This document shows, in pieces, positions 47,717 through 60,487 of a DNA stretch of 64,000 nucleotides (positions are counted from its first letter, which is position 1; every line of letters starts with the position of its first letter). A program made the position numbers and the translations under genes. Source of the stretch: Marinobacter zhanjiangensis (lineage in GTDB: Bacteria > Pseudomonadota > Gammaproteobacteria > Pseudomonadales > Oleiphilaceae); assembly GCF_014651935.1 (NCBI RefSeq), contig NZ_BMXV01000003.1:1-64000 (forward strand). Reading direction: 5' to 3'. The notes beneath the pieces are model-generated. The model was not told where the DNA came from, made no database searches, and saw only the letters and a program-made list of their open reading frames with translations.

Positions 47717-48874
47717 ATGTTTGAATTAGTCGATAATGTTCAGCAAAACGCTGTGATCAAGGTTATCGGTGTTGGCGGTGGCGGCGGTAATGCCGTACGG
47801 CACATGCTCAACAGTGATGTGGAAGGCGTTGATTTCGTCTGCGCCAATACCGACGCCCAGGCGCTTCATGACCTGGACGCGAAACAGATTATCCAGCTTG
47901 GTGGCAACATCACCAAGGGCCTGGGTGCCGGTGCCAATCCGGAAATCGGCCGCCAGGCGGCGATGGAAGACCGTGATCGCGTCGCGGATGCCATCAAGGG
48001 CGCCGATATGGTGTTCATCACTGCAGGCATGGGTGGCGGCACCGGTACCGGTGCCGCGCCGATCGTGGCGGAAGTGGCCCGCGAAATGGGTATCCTGACG
48101 GTGGCGGTCGTGACCAAGCCGTTCCAGTTCGAGGGTGGCAAGCGCATGAGTGTAGCCGAAGCCGGCCTCAAGGAACTGGAAGAGACCGTGGATTCGCTGA
48201 TCACCATTCCCAACGAGAAACTGCTGGCGGTGATGGGCAAGAAGACCAGCCTGCTGGACGCCTTTGCCTCCGCCAATGACGTATTGCTGGGCGCGGTTCA
48301 GGGTATCGCCGACCTGATTACCCGCAACGGCATGATCAACGTCGACTTTGCTGACGTGAAGACGGTGATGTCCGAGATGGGCATGGCCATGATGGGCACC
48401 GCCCGCGCGACTGGCGAAAACCGTGCCCGCGAAGCGGCCGAAGCGGCTATCCGCAGCCCGCTGCTGGAAGATATCAACCTGCAGGGTGCGAAGGGTATCC
48501 TGGTCAATATCACTGCCGGCATGGACCTCAACCTGGGCGAGTTCTCCGAAGTTGGCGACATCGTCCGCGAATTCGCCTCGGATTCTGCTACGGTTGTCGT
48601 GGGTACGGTGATCGATCCCGACATGACCGACGAACTCAAGGTTACGGTGGTTGCGACCGGCCTGGGTGGAGACCGGGAGAAGCCCACCAAGGTGGTGGAC
48701 AATACCCGTACTCTGGACGGCACCACGGATTACAATCAGCTTGATCGCCCGGCCGTACTGCGCCGTCGCGCCGTGTCACAGGGCAATGTGGCGGTGGATC
48801 AGAGCCGTGACTCCGATGAACAGGATGTGGACTATCTCGATATTCCCGCATTCCTGCGCCGTCAGGCTGACTGA
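47717..48874 (+). CDS. ftsZ: Cell division GTPase FtsZ
   Basis: The 385-residue tubulin homologue forms the Z ring. The GTP-binding signature GGGTGTG is at 106-112, [13 protein letters not shown] at 15-27 and [11 protein letters not shown] in the middle. A flexible linker (about 320-365) leads to the conserved C-terminal peptide [14 protein letters not shown] that binds FtsA and ZipA. An 80-bp gap separates it from ftsA. A strong AAGGAGAAGGG ribosome binding site fits its high expression. Confidence 0.98.
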   Translation: MFELVDNVQQNAVIKVIGVGGGGGNAVRHMLNSDVEGVDFVCANTDAQALHDLDAKQIIQLGGNITKGLGAGANPEIGRQAAMEDRDRVADAIKGADMVFITAGMGGGTGTGAAPIVAEVAREMGILTVAVVTKPFQFEGGKRMSVAEAGLKELEETVDSLITIPNEKLLAVMGKKTSLLDAFASANDVLLGAVQGIADLITRNGMINVDFADVKTVMSEMGMAMMGTARATGENRAREAAEAAIRSPLLEDINLQGAKGILVNITAGMDLNLGEFSEVGDIVREFASDSATVVVGTVIDPDMTDELKVTVVATGLGGDREKPTKVVDNTRTLDGTTDYNQLDRPAVLRRRAVSQGNVAVDQSRDSDEQDVDYLDIPAFLRRQAD

Positions 48875-48904
48875 TATTGTGGGTGCATGTGCGGTTGTCA
48901 GAAT

Positions 48905-48921
48905 GCGGGCTATACGCCCGC
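48905..48921 (+). other. Short hairpin after ftsZ
   Basis: GCGGGC (48905-48910) pairs with GCCCGC (48916-48921), without a T run. It may be a processing site rather than a terminator. Confidence 0.35.
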
Positions 48922-49007
48922 TCTGTGACCCGAAATCCACGAACGACGGGGCTTTAGGCGATGATGTTACTGGATCGCTGGTTAAATGGTATTCAGTCTC
49001 GTTACCT

Positions 49008-49042
49008 GATATCATCGGCGCAACTTTTTGCTTGATGATATC
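49008..49042 (+). promoter_or_regulatory. Inverted repeat before lpxC
   Basis: GATATCATC (49008-49016) and GATGATATC (49034-49042) form perfect 9-bp arms with a 17-nt spacer, 27 bp before the lpxC start. It could be an operator or a leader hairpin. Confidence 0.45.
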
Positions 49043-49069
49043 GTTCCTTTGTGACGGAAATATGTACCA

Positions 49070-49987
49070 ATGATCAGACAACGGACGCTCAAAAATACCA
49101 TTCGTGCTACTGGCGTTGGCCTGCATTCCGGGGAGAAGGTTTACCTGACCCTGCGCCCGGCACCAGTGGAAACGGGGATTGTTTTTCGCCGTACCGATCT
49201 TGACCCCGTGGTCGAGATTCGTGCCTGTGCGGAAAACGTGGGCGAAACCATGCTGTCGACAACACTGGTCAAGGATGGCGTCCGGGTTGCCACTATAGAG
49301 CATCTGCTTTCGGCCATGGCGGGCCTGGGTATCGACAACTGTTTCGTGGAACTTAGTGCGGCCGAAGTGCCGATTATGGATGGCAGTGCCGGTCCTTTCG
49401 TCTTCCTGCTGCAGTCAGCAGGTATCGCGGAGCAGGACGCCGCCAAGCGCTTCATCCGGATCAAGCGCGAAGTCACGCTGGAAGAGGGCGACAAGAAAGC
49501 CACCTTCCTGCCGTTCGAAGGCTTCAAGGTGAGCTTCGGTATCGACTTTGATCACCCGGTGTTCAAGGGCCGCGCCCAGACCGCCACGGTGGATTTCTCC
49601 AGCACGTCGTTTGTGAAGGAAGTCAGCCGTGCCCGCACCTTTGGTTTCATGCGCGATATCGAGAAATTGCGCGCCATGAACCTGGCACTCGGTGGAAGTG
49701 TTGATAATGCCATCGTGGTCGATGACTACAAGATCCTCAACGAGGACGGTCTTCGGTACGACGATGAGTTCGTGAAACACAAGGTTCTGGACGCGATCGG
49801 CGACCTTTACCTGCTGGGCAACAGCCTGATCGGCGAGTTCCGCGGCGTGAAGTCCGGTCACGACCTGAACAACAAGCTGCTGCGCAAGTTGCGGGCGGAA
49901 GAGGATGCCTGGGAAGTGGTTACCTTCGACGATGAAGCGACTGCGCCCATCTCCTACATGAAGCCCGCGCTGGCTGCACCGGCCTGA
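49070..49987 (+). CDS. lpxC: UDP-3-O-acyl-N-acetylglucosamine deacetylase
   Basis: The 305-residue zinc enzyme catalyses the committed step of lipid A synthesis. Conserved parts are [21 protein letters not shown], the zinc histidine in [36 protein letters not shown] and [15 protein letters not shown] with the second zinc histidine and aspartate. Length equals the family's (about 305). It lies after ftsZ as in E. coli and Pseudomonas. A weak ribosome binding site may matter, since LpxC level is usually tuned. Confidence 0.97.
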   Translation: MIRQRTLKNTIRATGVGLHSGEKVYLTLRPAPVETGIVFRRTDLDPVVEIRACAENVGETMLSTTLVKDGVRVATIEHLLSAMAGLGIDNCFVELSAAEVPIMDGSAGPFVFLLQSAGIAEQDAAKRFIRIKREVTLEEGDKKATFLPFEGFKVSFGIDFDHPVFKGRAQTATVDFSSTSFVKEVSRARTFGFMRDIEKLRAMNLALGGSVDNAIVVDDYKILNEDGLRYDDEFVKHKVLDAIGDLYLLGNSLIGEFRGVKSGHDLNNKLLRKLRAEEDAWEVVTFDDEATAPISYMKPALAAPA

Positions 49988-49998
49988 GGCAGGACGCC

Positions 49999-50454
49999 TT
50001 AACCGGAGCGGTCGCTTGCGTGACTGGCGAGTTTTTCGAGAACCTCGCGTAAAGCTTTATCCTTCGTGTGCCCGGCCTCTTCTTCGAGGAGCCGGGCATT
50101 TTCTTTACTGAGGGTCATGGGTTCAGCCGGTTTTTTCAGTGAGTAACGGCCGGGGCGAACCTTGATCGTCAGTTTCCAGACAAACTCGAAGGTTTCTTCA
50201 TGGCGCAGGTCCGCCATGATTTCCTGCTGGCGGAAGCGTAACTGGCTGGCCCGGGCGGCATTGTCGGTCTGCAGCACCAGTTCGCCATCCTTGTAGCTGA
50301 CAAGGCGAACACCTTCTCTCAGAGGTTCCGGGACAGACTGCAGAACCCGTTGCTCCGCACGCAGGTGCAGTGTCGCTTTGGCGACCAGTTCCCGCAGCTG
50401 ACGGGGCTGGTTGTGGTCGTCCGGAGAAAGTGACAGTGAGGGTCTGGTTTTCAT
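49999..50454 (-). CDS. dciA: DUF721/DciA family protein, probable replicative helicase loader
   Basis: The 151-residue DUF721 protein has a KH-like domain (ELVAKATLHLRAEQRVLQSVPEPLREGVRLVSYKDGELVLQTDNAARASQLRFRQ-type region) and a charged C-terminal tail. DciA is the ancestral DnaB helicase operator in bacteria without DnaC/DnaI and sits beside lpxC and secA in pseudomonads. The ATG at 50454 gives the usual length; upstream codons to 50529 are unlikely to be used. It is convergent with lpxC (11 bp) and divergent from the M23 gene. Confidence 0.85.
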   Translation of the reverse strand: MKTRPSLSLSPDDHNQPRQLRELVAKATLHLRAEQRVLQSVPEPLREGVRLVSYKDGELVLQTDNAARASQLRFRQQEIMADLRHEETFEFVWKLTIKVRPGRYSLKKPAEPMTLSKENARLLEEEAGHTKDKALREVLEKLASHASDRSG

Positions 50455-50544
50455 GATGGCTATCTGATTCGACGTAACGGTTACAGTTTGTATACACTTG
50501 GATTGGGTAGTGCCAGGCAGCTCTTTCATCCGCTGTAGAGCCCG

Positions 50545-50602
50545 GGGCTGTTAACAAAGCGTAACAGCCCGTCAGCAAAAAGGAAGACACTGGTCTCCTT
50601 TT
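50545..50602. promoter_or_regulatory. Two inverted repeats between dciA and the M23 gene
   Basis: GGGCTGTTA (50545-50553) and TAACAGCCC (50562-50570) form perfect arms. AAAAGGA (50578-50584) pairs with TCCTTTT (50596-50602), extended by GAC/GTC inside. They lie in the only gap between two divergent genes, so they are candidates for shared control. Confidence 0.4.
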
Positions 50603-50747
50603 AACGGTCAGGTCCGGTTTATGATCAGGCCAGATTTTCATTGTGACGGCCAATCAGATCTGGTTTGAGGTCCTTTTGATTCGTCACGGACAAGGAGTTG
50701 GTCGTTCAGAACAGGGATGGTTCATAACGCGAAATTGGTTAAAGACA

Positions 50748-51683
50748 ATGAACATTATCCTTGTAGGTCAGAACCATGGTCGTTCGAAAGTTTTCACGTT
50801 GCATTTCCGCGGCCTTGTTGCAGCCACAATGCTGGCGCTGGCGGTGGTGGCCCTGTTTGCCTGGGGCGGCTACCAGGCGGCCATGGCGCGGGTTGCAGAT
50901 CGTCCGGTTGTGCCACCCTACCTCCTGGCCCAATGGCATGAAACCCTGCAGGCGCAGGAACAACAACTGACCGAGCTTGAGCGTAACGCCCGCGAGCAGG
51001 TGGATGCCATGACCCTGCGCCTGGGTGAAATGCAGGGCCGGTTGTTGCGACTGGATGCTCTCGGGCAACGGTTTGTTGAAAATGGCGCCGTAGCCGCCGA
51101 TGAGTTCAATTTTAACGAAGCCCCGGCGGTGGGTGGTCCCGAAGAAACCGGCGATGCCGAATCGTTCAGTACGCCACAGCTATCCGGGATGATCAATCAG
51201 CTTGATCGGCGTATCCGCGACCGGGAACAGCAATTGCGGCTGCTGGATACCCTGATGTCCAACCGTCGCCTGGAAGACGAGCGTTTTGTAGCCGGTCGCC
51301 CGATTACCTGGGGCTGGCTGTCGTCGCCGTTTGGCTATCGCTCCGACCCCTTCAACGGCAAGCGCACCTGGCACAATGGTGTGGATCTGGCCGGCAAGGA
51401 CGGCAGCGATATCATTGCGGTGGCCGCCGGAGTGGTAACCTTCGCCGGTGACCGCCATGGCTATGGCAACCTGGTGGAAATTGACCACGGTGACGGCCTG
51501 GTGACCCGCTATGCCCACGCAAAGGGGCTACAGGTGCAGGCAGGGCAGGTGGTCCAGAAGGGGCAGGCCATCGCCACCATGGGATCCACCGGACGGTCAA
51601 CCGGTCCCCACGTTCACTTTGAAGTGGTCCAGAATGGCAAGGCCCGCAACCCGGTGACCTATATCCAGCGCGCCTCCCGCTGA
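50748..51683 (+). CDS. M23-family peptidoglycan endopeptidase (membrane-anchored)
   Basis: The 311-residue protein has a short cytoplasmic N-terminus, one membrane helix (GLVAATMLALAVVALFAWGGY, about 21-41), a periplasmic coiled coil (about 60-180) and a C-terminal LytM domain with zinc-site motifs TWHNGVDLAG and GPHVHFEV. All catalytic positions look intact, so it may cut peptide crosslinks in peptidoglycan, in contrast to degenerate EnvC/NlpD activators. I chose the ATG at 50748 because residues before it are unlike the family. It lies between dciA and secA, in the same order as in pseudomonads. Confidence 0.9.
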   Translation: MNIILVGQNHGRSKVFTLHFRGLVAATMLALAVVALFAWGGYQAAMARVADRPVVPPYLLAQWHETLQAQEQQLTELERNAREQVDAMTLRLGEMQGRLLRLDALGQRFVENGAVAADEFNFNEAPAVGGPEETGDAESFSTPQLSGMINQLDRRIRDREQQLRLLDTLMSNRRLEDERFVAGRPITWGWLSSPFGYRSDPFNGKRTWHNGVDLAGKDGSDIIAVAAGVVTFAGDRHGYGNLVEIDHGDGLVTRYAHAKGLQVQAGQVVQKGQAIATMGSTGRSTGPHVHFEVVQNGKARNPVTYIQRASR

Positions 51684-51859
51684 CCGGACTGGCGTGCCCT
51701 TGCCAATAGTGGCAGCCGCATCAAAGTGCTCCGCTTGCAATAACATCACACACCCGCGCGCTCTCCGTCGCGGGCCGGTAGGTTCCCGGTCCGCGCCTCC
51801 GTTGTGACCCAGCCCGGGTTTCCGGTGTGTTAACCCTGCCGGTTGAACTCTGCCGCCTT

Positions 51860-51887
51860 TTGTCCTCTCGCAAAATAAGGTTAGAAT
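51860..51887 (+). promoter_or_regulatory. secA promoter
   Basis: TTGTCC (51860-51865), a 16-bp spacer and TAGAAT (51882-51887) lie 38 bp before the secA start. No SecM-like arrest peptide gene is found upstream. Confidence 0.7.
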
Positions 51888-51924
51888 GCCGGCTTCCTCC
51901 GTTTAATCAAAGAAGCAGTGGTCT

Positions 51925-54675
<2,751 letters not shown>

Positions 54676-54727
54676 CACAGCACCTGAGCTGAACACTGGC
54701 AGCCTCGAGTCCGACAGGCTGCCAGAC

Positions 54728-54765
54728 ACCCGCACCTCCGGATCATCGGGGCTGCGGGTTTTTTT
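54728..54765 (+). terminator. secA terminator
   Basis: ACCCGCA (54728-54734) pairs with TGCGGGT (54753-54759), with a partly paired interior and a run of seven Ts. Confidence 0.85.
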
Positions 54766-54820
54766 ATCCTTGATAACGAGTTGAGCAGACCGGCAACTTC
54801 CGGTCCCACAGGAGGAGGTT

Positions 54821-56041
54821 ATGGCGGTAGGTCCCGCAACACTGCCCGAGCATTTTTACCCGGTGGCCGGCGTCCGGCTGGGTATCGCCAGTGCCGGCAT
54901 CAAGAAACCCGGCCACAGGGATGTGGTTGTCATGGAGCTGGCGCAAGGCAGCCGGGTGGCCGGTATTTTTACCACCAACCAGTTCTGTGCCGCCCCCGTT
55001 CATGTGACTCGCGAACATCTGGCGGAGGGTGAGCCCCGTTACTTGCTGATCAATACCGGCAACGCCAATGCCGGTACCGGAGCCCGGGGCCTGAGCGATG
55101 CCAACGTCTGTTGCGAAGCCCTGGCGAAAGCCGCCGGGGTGCGGGCCCACTCGGTGCTGCCGTTTTCCACCGGCGTGATTGGCGAGCCCCTGCCGGTGGA
55201 CCGGATAGTGTCAGCGCTGCCGGCAGCGCTCGCCGATCTGTCAGAAGACCACTGGGCGGAAGCGGCAGCCGGGATCATGACCACCGACACCCGCCCCAAG
55301 GGTGCCAGCCGACAGCTGGACATTGATGGCGAGACGGTGACCATTTCCGGCATCAGCAAGGGGGCCGGCATGATCCGTCCGAACATGGCCACCATGCTCG
55401 GCTTCATTGCCACCGATGCCGCGATTTCACCGGCGGTGCTGCAGAGATTGAGCAGCGAACTGGGGGAAAAATCCTTCAACCGCATCACCATTGATGGCGA
55501 TACCTCCACCAACGACGCCTGCATGCTGATCGCCACGGGCCAGTCCGGTGCCGGGGTGGCCACGGTTGAGGGTGAGCACTATGAGGCCCTGAGGGCGGCT
55601 CTGGAAGCGGTGTACCTGGAGCTGGCTCATGCCATCGTCCGGGACGGCGAAGGTGCCACCAAGTTCGTTTCCATCAATGTGGTGGGGGCTGCGGGCCGGC
55701 AGGAGGCGCTGGACGTCGCCTACACCGTCGCCCACTCGCCGCTGGTAAAGACCGCGCTGTTCGCGTCGGATCCCAACTGGGGGCGAATCCTGGCGGCCGT
55801 CGGCCGTGCCGGTGTGGAAGGTCTGGACCTGGAAGCCGTGGAAATCTTCCTGGGGGACGTTTGCCTGGTGCGTGAAGGCGGGCGAGCGGACGATTACACG
55901 GAAGAACGTGGTCAGGCAGTGATGGACCAGGAGGAAATCACCATCCGCATTGATCTCAAGCGCGGGCGACTCGAGGAAACCGTCTGGACCTGCGATTTCT
56001 CCCATGACTATGTCACCATCAATGCCGAGTACCGCACCTGA
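54821..56041 (+). CDS. argJ: Bifunctional glutamate N-acetyltransferase / amino-acid acetyltransferase ArgJ
   Basis: The 406-residue enzyme moves acetyl from N-acetylornithine to glutamate, so the acetyl group cycles in arginine synthesis. The self-cleavage site lies in [11 protein letters not shown], between A190 and T191; the new N-terminal threonine is the nucleophile. The TGVIGEPLP and [11 protein letters not shown] segments are conserved. The first gene of a tight set, it overlaps the Nudix-ThiE gene by one base. Ribosome binding site GGAGGAGG. Confidence 0.96.
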   Translation: MAVGPATLPEHFYPVAGVRLGIASAGIKKPGHRDVVVMELAQGSRVAGIFTTNQFCAAPVHVTREHLAEGEPRYLLINTGNANAGTGARGLSDANVCCEALAKAAGVRAHSVLPFSTGVIGEPLPVDRIVSALPAALADLSEDHWAEAAAGIMTTDTRPKGASRQLDIDGETVTISGISKGAGMIRPNMATMLGFIATDAAISPAVLQRLSSELGEKSFNRITIDGDTSTNDACMLIATGQSGAGVATVEGEHYEALRAALEAVYLELAHAIVRDGEGATKFVSINVVGAAGRQEALDVAYTVAHSPLVKTALFASDPNWGRILAAVGRAGVEGLDLEAVEIFLGDVCLVREGGRADDYTEERGQAVMDQEEITIRIDLKRGRLEETVWTCDFSHDYVTINAEYRT

Positions 56042-57012
56042 TGGCTGATGGCGGCAAAAAGGTCGTCCACGTGGCGGTGGGTGTGGTCTGGCGTAAGGGC
56101 CTCGTGCTGATCGCCCGCCGCTCGGACCATGCCCACCAGGGTGGGCTACTGGAATTTCCCGGAGGCAAGGTGGAGCCCGGCGAGGGCGTCCGCCAGGCGC
56201 TGGCGCGGGAGATGCTGGAAGAAACCGCGGTTACCGTGTCGCCGGAGGATCTGCAGCCACTGATCGGTATTCGCCATGACTATGGCGACAAGGAAGTGTT
56301 CCTGGATGTCTGGCAGGCCTGTGAGTCATCGGGCGAGCCCCGTGGTGTGGAGGGGCAGCCGGTTTTCTGGCTGGCGCCGGAAGAGCTGAACGCCGGCGAC
56401 TTCCCGGCGGCTAACCGACCCATTATCGGCGCTGTCCGTCTGCCACGGCAGCTTGCCATCACCGGTAATGTCGCTAGTACTGATGCCGCCGTGGAGTGCT
56501 GCGTGCGTGGCGTGGAGCGCGAGAGACCATCACTGGTGATGCTGCGGCTGCCCTCACTGACGTCGGAGGCCTACACGGAAGTGGCAGGGCGGTGCCTGCA
56601 ACAACTGCCGGAAACGCCACTGATTGTGCACGATCGTCCCGAACTGGCAGCCGACCTTCCGGTGGCTGGCGTTCATCTTTCCTGGCGCCGGGCGGCCGCC
56701 CTGTCGGGGCGACCGGTGCCGGAGGACCGGTGGTTCGGCGTTTCCTGTCACAATGAGGACGAACTCGCCCACGCCGTTGCCATTGGCGCCGACTACGCCA
56801 CCCTGGGGCCGGTGCTGCCCACCCGCTCTCACCCGGAAGCCGAGGGCATGGGCTGGGATCGATTCACCAGACTGGCGAGTCAGGCTGTATTGCCTGTGTA
56901 CGCCCTGGGCGGCACCAGTCCCGAACTACTCGACAGAGCCATCGAGGCCGGTGCACAGGGTATCGCCGGGATTTCCTGGTGGTGGCCAACCCAACAGACG
57001 GAGGCGATATGA
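56041..57012 (+). CDS. Nudix hydrolase (MutT-like) fused to a ThiE-like domain
   Basis: The 323-residue protein joins two families. Residues 8-135 are a MutT-type Nudix domain with [18 protein letters not shown] then LEETAV (the usual LEExGV has Ala for Gly). Residues 145-315 resemble thiamine-phosphate synthase ([44 protein letters not shown]). Such fusions occur next to argJ in pseudomonads. The Nudix half may cleanse 8-oxo-dGTP. The ThiE half lacks the usual metal-site residues, so synthase activity is doubtful. It overlaps argJ by 1 bp and moaC by 4 bp. Confidence 0.88.
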   Translation: MADGGKKVVHVAVGVVWRKGLVLIARRSDHAHQGGLLEFPGGKVEPGEGVRQALAREMLEETAVTVSPEDLQPLIGIRHDYGDKEVFLDVWQACESSGEPRGVEGQPVFWLAPEELNAGDFPAANRPIIGAVRLPRQLAITGNVASTDAAVECCVRGVERERPSLVMLRLPSLTSEAYTEVAGRCLQQLPETPLIVHDRPELAADLPVAGVHLSWRRAAALSGRPVPEDRWFGVSCHNEDELAHAVAIGADYATLGPVLPTRSHPEAEGMGWDRFTRLASQAVLPVYALGGTSPELLDRAIEAGAQGIAGISWWWPTQQTEAI

Positions 57013-57497
57013 CGAAACTGACACACCTCGACGACCAGGGCGCAGCCCGCATGGTGGACGTGGCCAGCAAGGAAATAACCCAGCGCGAAGCGGTGGCGGA
57101 AGGGCGCATCCTCATGGATCCGACAACCCTGGCCATGATCGTGGATGGCGAACACCCGAAGGGTGACGTACTGGCGGTGGCCCGGGTTGCCGGCATCATG
57201 GCGGCCAAAAAAACCCATGACCTGATCCCTCTGTGCCATGCCCTGAACCTGTCCTCGGTGAAAGTGGCGCTGACACCGGAGCAAGACCCGTCATCGGTAC
57301 ACATCGAAGCCCGCTGCAAGCTGGCCGGCCAGACCGGGGTGGAAATGGAAGCCCTGACCGCTGTCAGCGTTGCAGCACTGACGCTCTACGACATGTGCAA
57401 AGCCGTGGACCGGGGTATGGAGATTACCGCCGTGCGGCTGCTGGAGAAGAAGGGCGGGCGTAGTGGTCACTGGCAGGCATCGGAAGCCGGGGATTAA
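57009..57497 (+). CDS. moaC: Cyclic pyranopterin monophosphate synthase
   Basis: The 162-residue protein completes the first stage of molybdenum cofactor synthesis with Moa[30 protein letters not shown] at the start, [14 protein letters not shown] in the active site and [24 protein letters not shown] are MoaC-specific. The ATG at 57009 overlaps the previous stop (ATGA) and has GGAGG before it. moaA is not in the window, so moaC stands apart from other moa genes here. Confidence 0.95.
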   Translation: MTKLTHLDDQGAARMVDVASKEITQREAVAEGRILMDPTTLAMIVDGEHPKGDVLAVARVAGIMAAKKTHDLIPLCHALNLSSVKVALTPEQDPSSVHIEARCKLAGQTGVEMEALTAVSVAALTLYDMCKAVDRGMEITAVRLLEKKGGRSGHWQASEAGD

Positions 57498-57658
57498 ACC
57501 GCCGGGTGCATCCGATCCGCCTGCCCGGGCGTAGATGCAAGGGACTTTCCGGGAAAGCGGCCAGAGCCTGGCCCAAAGGAGCTATCTTGAACTACGCCAG
57601 TAGGCCGCCATCTGCTAGAATGCCCCGCTCATTGCACCAGGATCTACGAGGAAACACT

Positions 57659-58270
57659 GTGGTCGTTCGTTACGTCCAGACCTGTCGTCTGCCCACGCCG
57701 TTCGGCGTCTTCCAGATGCACGGTTTCGAAGAGCCGGACACCGGCAAGGAGCACGTTGCCCTGACCTTGGGGGATCTGGACAGCCCCGAGCCCATGTTGG
57801 CGCGCACCCACTCGGAATGCCTCACCGGCGATGCCCTCTACAGCATGCGCTGTGACTGCGGCTATCAGCTGGAAGAAGCCCTGCGAAGCATCGCCAGGGA
57901 AGGGCGGGGCATCCTCATGTACCTGCGACAGGAAGGCCGGGGCATCGGTCTGCTCAACAAGATCCGTGCCTACAAGCTGCAGGACGAGGGGGCAGACACC
58001 GTAGAAGCCAACGAGCGGCTCGGCTTTGCGGCCGACCTGCGGGACTACACCATGTGCAGGGATATGCTGGATCACCTGGGCATCCGCAGCCTCAGGCTGA
58101 TGACCAACAACCCCCGCAAGGTGGACTCACTGCGTTCCCTGGGCATCGATATTGTTGAACGGGTGCCGCTGCATGTGGGCCGCAACCCCCACAACGAACA
58201 CTACCTCAATACCAAGCAGAGCAAGCTGGGTCACTGGCTGGAAACTCATCAGGATGATGATCCGGAATAA
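57659..58270 (+). CDS. ribA: GTP cyclohydrolase II
   Basis: The 203-residue zinc enzyme opens GTP in the first step of riboflavin synthesis. [20 protein letters not shown] supplies the three zinc cysteines; [20 protein letters not shown] and LTNNPRKV-like [11 protein letters not shown] are conserved. The GTG at 57659, behind GAGGAAA, gives the E. coli-type N-terminus; upstream codons to 57506 are unlike RibA. It stands alone, without ribB or ribH nearby. Confidence 0.94.
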   Translation: MVVRYVQTCRLPTPFGVFQMHGFEEPDTGKEHVALTLGDLDSPEPMLARTHSECLTGDALYSMRCDCGYQLEEALRSIAREGRGILMYLRQEGRGIGLLNKIRAYKLQDEGADTVEANERLGFAADLRDYTMCRDMLDHLGIRSLRLMTNNPRKVDSLRSLGIDIVERVPLHVGRNPHNEHYLNTKQSKLGHWLETHQDDDPE

Positions 58271-58327
58271 TTTTCCGGGCATCAAGGCCGGTAAAGGAAG
58301 TGGCGTTACCCTGGAAGTATGACCGGG

Positions 58328-58435
58328 GGCAGGGTGAGGGATGCTTTCGCAGCAGCGACAAGGATGTCGCGATAGCAAACCGGGTAGACAGGGACGTCCC
58401 CTGTTTGCGGCGGAGAAGGCATCCCTCACCCTGCC
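58328..58435. repeat. Nested palindrome between ribA and dxs
   Basis: Outer arms GGCAGGGTGAGGGATGC (58328-58344) and its exact complement (58419-58435) enclose two inner stems: GCGACA/TGTCGC and GCAAAC/GTTTGC (58375-58380, 58403-58408), the latter around ACAGGG...CCCTGT. The whole is a cruciform-prone unit about 108 bp long, resembling a MITE or REPIN. It fills the gap between convergent genes and may also stop transcription. Confidence 0.7.
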
Positions 58436-58456
58436 GCCAGCCACCAATCTCGCAGC

Positions 58457-60394
58457 CTACAATGAAGGGGCAGCAGCCCTCAGATCTGGCTTCCCAGAAT
58501 TCAATCGCTTGCGGATAGACGCCTCAATACCAGCGGCATCCAGCCCCACTTCACTCAACAGCTCATCATGCTTGCCGTGGTCAACATAACGGTCAGGCAA
58601 ACCAAGTTGAAGCACCGCCTTCGCGAACCCTTCCCGGTTCAGGAACTCCGTTACCGCACTGCCCGCGCCCCCGGCAATCGCATTCTCCTCCAGCGTCACC
58701 ACCACATCATGAGCGGCGACCAGGTCCGCCACCAGCTTCTCGTCCAGCGGCTTCACGAAACGCATATCGGCAACCGTTGCGTTGAGGTTTTCCGCCGCCT
58801 CCAGAGCTGCCGAGAGCCGGGTGCCGAAATTCAGGATGGCGACTGACTCGCCCTCCCGCACAATGCGGCCCTTGCCGATGGGAAAGGGCTTCAGCTCCTG
58901 CTGGATTATTGCACCCGAACCGGTGCCCCGGGGATAACGAACTGCGGCCGGCCCCTCATACATCAGCCCGGTTTGCAGTAACTGCCGGGTCTCGTTTTCA
59001 TCCGATGGCGTCATCACCACCATGTTGGGCACACAGCGCAGATAGCTGATATCGAAAGCGCCTGCATGGGTCGGGCCGTCCGCACCCACCAGACCGGCGC
59101 GGTCAATGGCAAAAAGCACATCCAGATTCTGGATCGCCACGTCATGGATCAGCTGGTCATAGGCCCGCTGCAGGAACGTGGAATAGATAGCCACCACCGG
59201 CTTGGCGCCGTCACAGGCCAGACCGGCGGCCAGGGTCACCGAATGCTGTTCGGCAATGGCCACATCGTGGTACCGGTCCGGGAAGCGCCGGGAAAAGGCC
59301 AGCAGGTCCGAGCCTTCGCACATGGCCGGCGTGATACCCACAATACGTTCATCCTGCTCTGCTGCGTCGCACAACCACTGTCCGAACACATTGGCGTACT
59401 TGGGCAACTTGGGCTCGGGTTTTACCGGTTTCGGCCTGCTCGGCGGTATCGGTTCAATCTTGTTGATGGCGTGATAGCCAATGGGATCATCTTCCGCCGG
59501 GGCAAAGCCCTTGCCCTTGCGGGTCACCACGTGCAGGAACTGCGGGCCGCTGAGCTCGCGAATATTCTCCAGTGTCTCCACCAGCAATGGCAGATCATGG
59601 CCATCGATGGGGCCGATGTAATTGAAGCCCAGCTCCTCGAACAGAGTGCCCGGGGCAATCATGCCCTTGAAGTGTTCTTCCGTCTTGCGAGCCAGGGCCA
59701 TCAGCGGTGGAGCCGCCTGCAGTACCTTCTTGCCGCTGTCCCGCACCTGGTTGTAGGTGCGGCTGGACAGCAGGCGCGCGAAGTAGTTGGACAACCCGCC
59801 CACATTCTTGGAAATGGACATGTCGTTGTCGTTGAGGATCACCAGCATGTCCGCATCAAGGTGCCCCGCATGGTTCAGCGCCTCGAAAGCCATGCCGGCG
59901 GTCATGGCCCCATCGCCTATAATGGCGACGCTGCGGCGGCCGGTCTGCTGCAGCCTGGCTGCCAGGGCCATGCCCAGGGCGGCACTGATGGACGTGCTTG
60001 AATGACCCACACCGAAAGTATCGTATTCACTTTCCGAGCGCTTGGGGAAGCCGGCCAGGCCGCCTTTCTGGCGGATACTGCCCATCTGTTCCCGGCGGCC
60101 GGTGAGGATCTTGTGGGGATAGGCCTGGTGGCCCACGTCCCACACCAGACGGTCTTCCGGTGTGTTGAACACGTAGTGCAGGGCAACGGTCAGTTCCAGT
60201 ACGCCCAGCCCGGCGCCAAAATGTCCGCCGCTCTGACCGACGGTCCATAGCAGGAACGCGCGCAGTTCCCGGGCCAGCGCCGGCAGATCTTCCTCCGATA
60301 GCAGTCGCAGCTGGTCCGGTGTCTCGATCCGGTCCAGCATCGGCGTATGGGGCCGCTGGGTAGGGATTTCCTTGAAAATATCGTTGTCCTGCAT
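58457..60394 (-). CDS. dxs: 1-deoxy-D-xylulose-5-phosphate synthase
   Basis: The 645-residue thiamine diphosphate enzyme makes DXP from pyruvate and glyceraldehyde 3-phosphate, the entry to the MEP isoprenoid pathway. [18 protein letters not shown], the ThDP motif [18 protein letters not shown] and the transketolase C-part FALxRAG-like [18 protein letters not shown] are present. It is the last gene of xseB-ispA-dxs, about 90 bp after ispA. Confidence 0.97.
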   Translation of the reverse strand: MQDNDIFKEIPTQRPHTPMLDRIETPDQLRLLSEEDLPALARELRAFLLWTVGQSGGHFGAGLGVLELTVALHYVFNTPEDRLVWDVGHQAYPHKILTGRREQMGSIRQKGGLAGFPKRSESEYDTFGVGHSSTSISAALGMALAARLQQTGRRSVAIIGDGAMTAGMAFEALNHAGHLDADMLVILNDNDMSISKNVGGLSNYFARLLSSRTYNQVRDSGKKVLQAAPPLMALARKTEEHFKGMIAPGTLFEELGFNYIGPIDGHDLPLLVETLENIRELSGPQFLHVVTRKGKGFAPAEDDPIGYHAINKIEPIPPSRPKPVKPEPKLPKYANVFGQWLCDAAEQDERIVGITPAMCEGSDLLAFSRRFPDRYHDVAIAEQHSVTLAAGLACDGAKPVVAIYSTFLQRAYDQLIHDVAIQNLDVLFAIDRAGLVGADGPTHAGAFDISYLRCVPNMVVMTPSDENETRQLLQTGLMYEGPAAVRYPRGTGSGAIIQQELKPFPIGKGRIVREGESVAILNFGTRLSAALEAAENLNATVADMRFVKPLDEKLVADLVAAHDVVVTLEENAIAGGAGSAVTEFLNREGFAKAVLQLGLPDRYVDHGKHDELLSEVGLDAAGIEASIRKRLNSGKPDLRAAAPSL

Positions 60395-60487
60395 CCGTCC
60401 GGGTCTTGTGTCGATGATTTCGGGAGCGTCGTTGTCAGGCGTCCCATCCGGCTAAAACGTCCATTATAGGCGATGGAGAGGATGGTT

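Noticed and set aside
58320-58440. Integron attC site
   Set aside because: The nested palindrome recalls attC, but the core sites RYYYAAC and GTTRRRY are not present at the right places, and no integrase gene is near.
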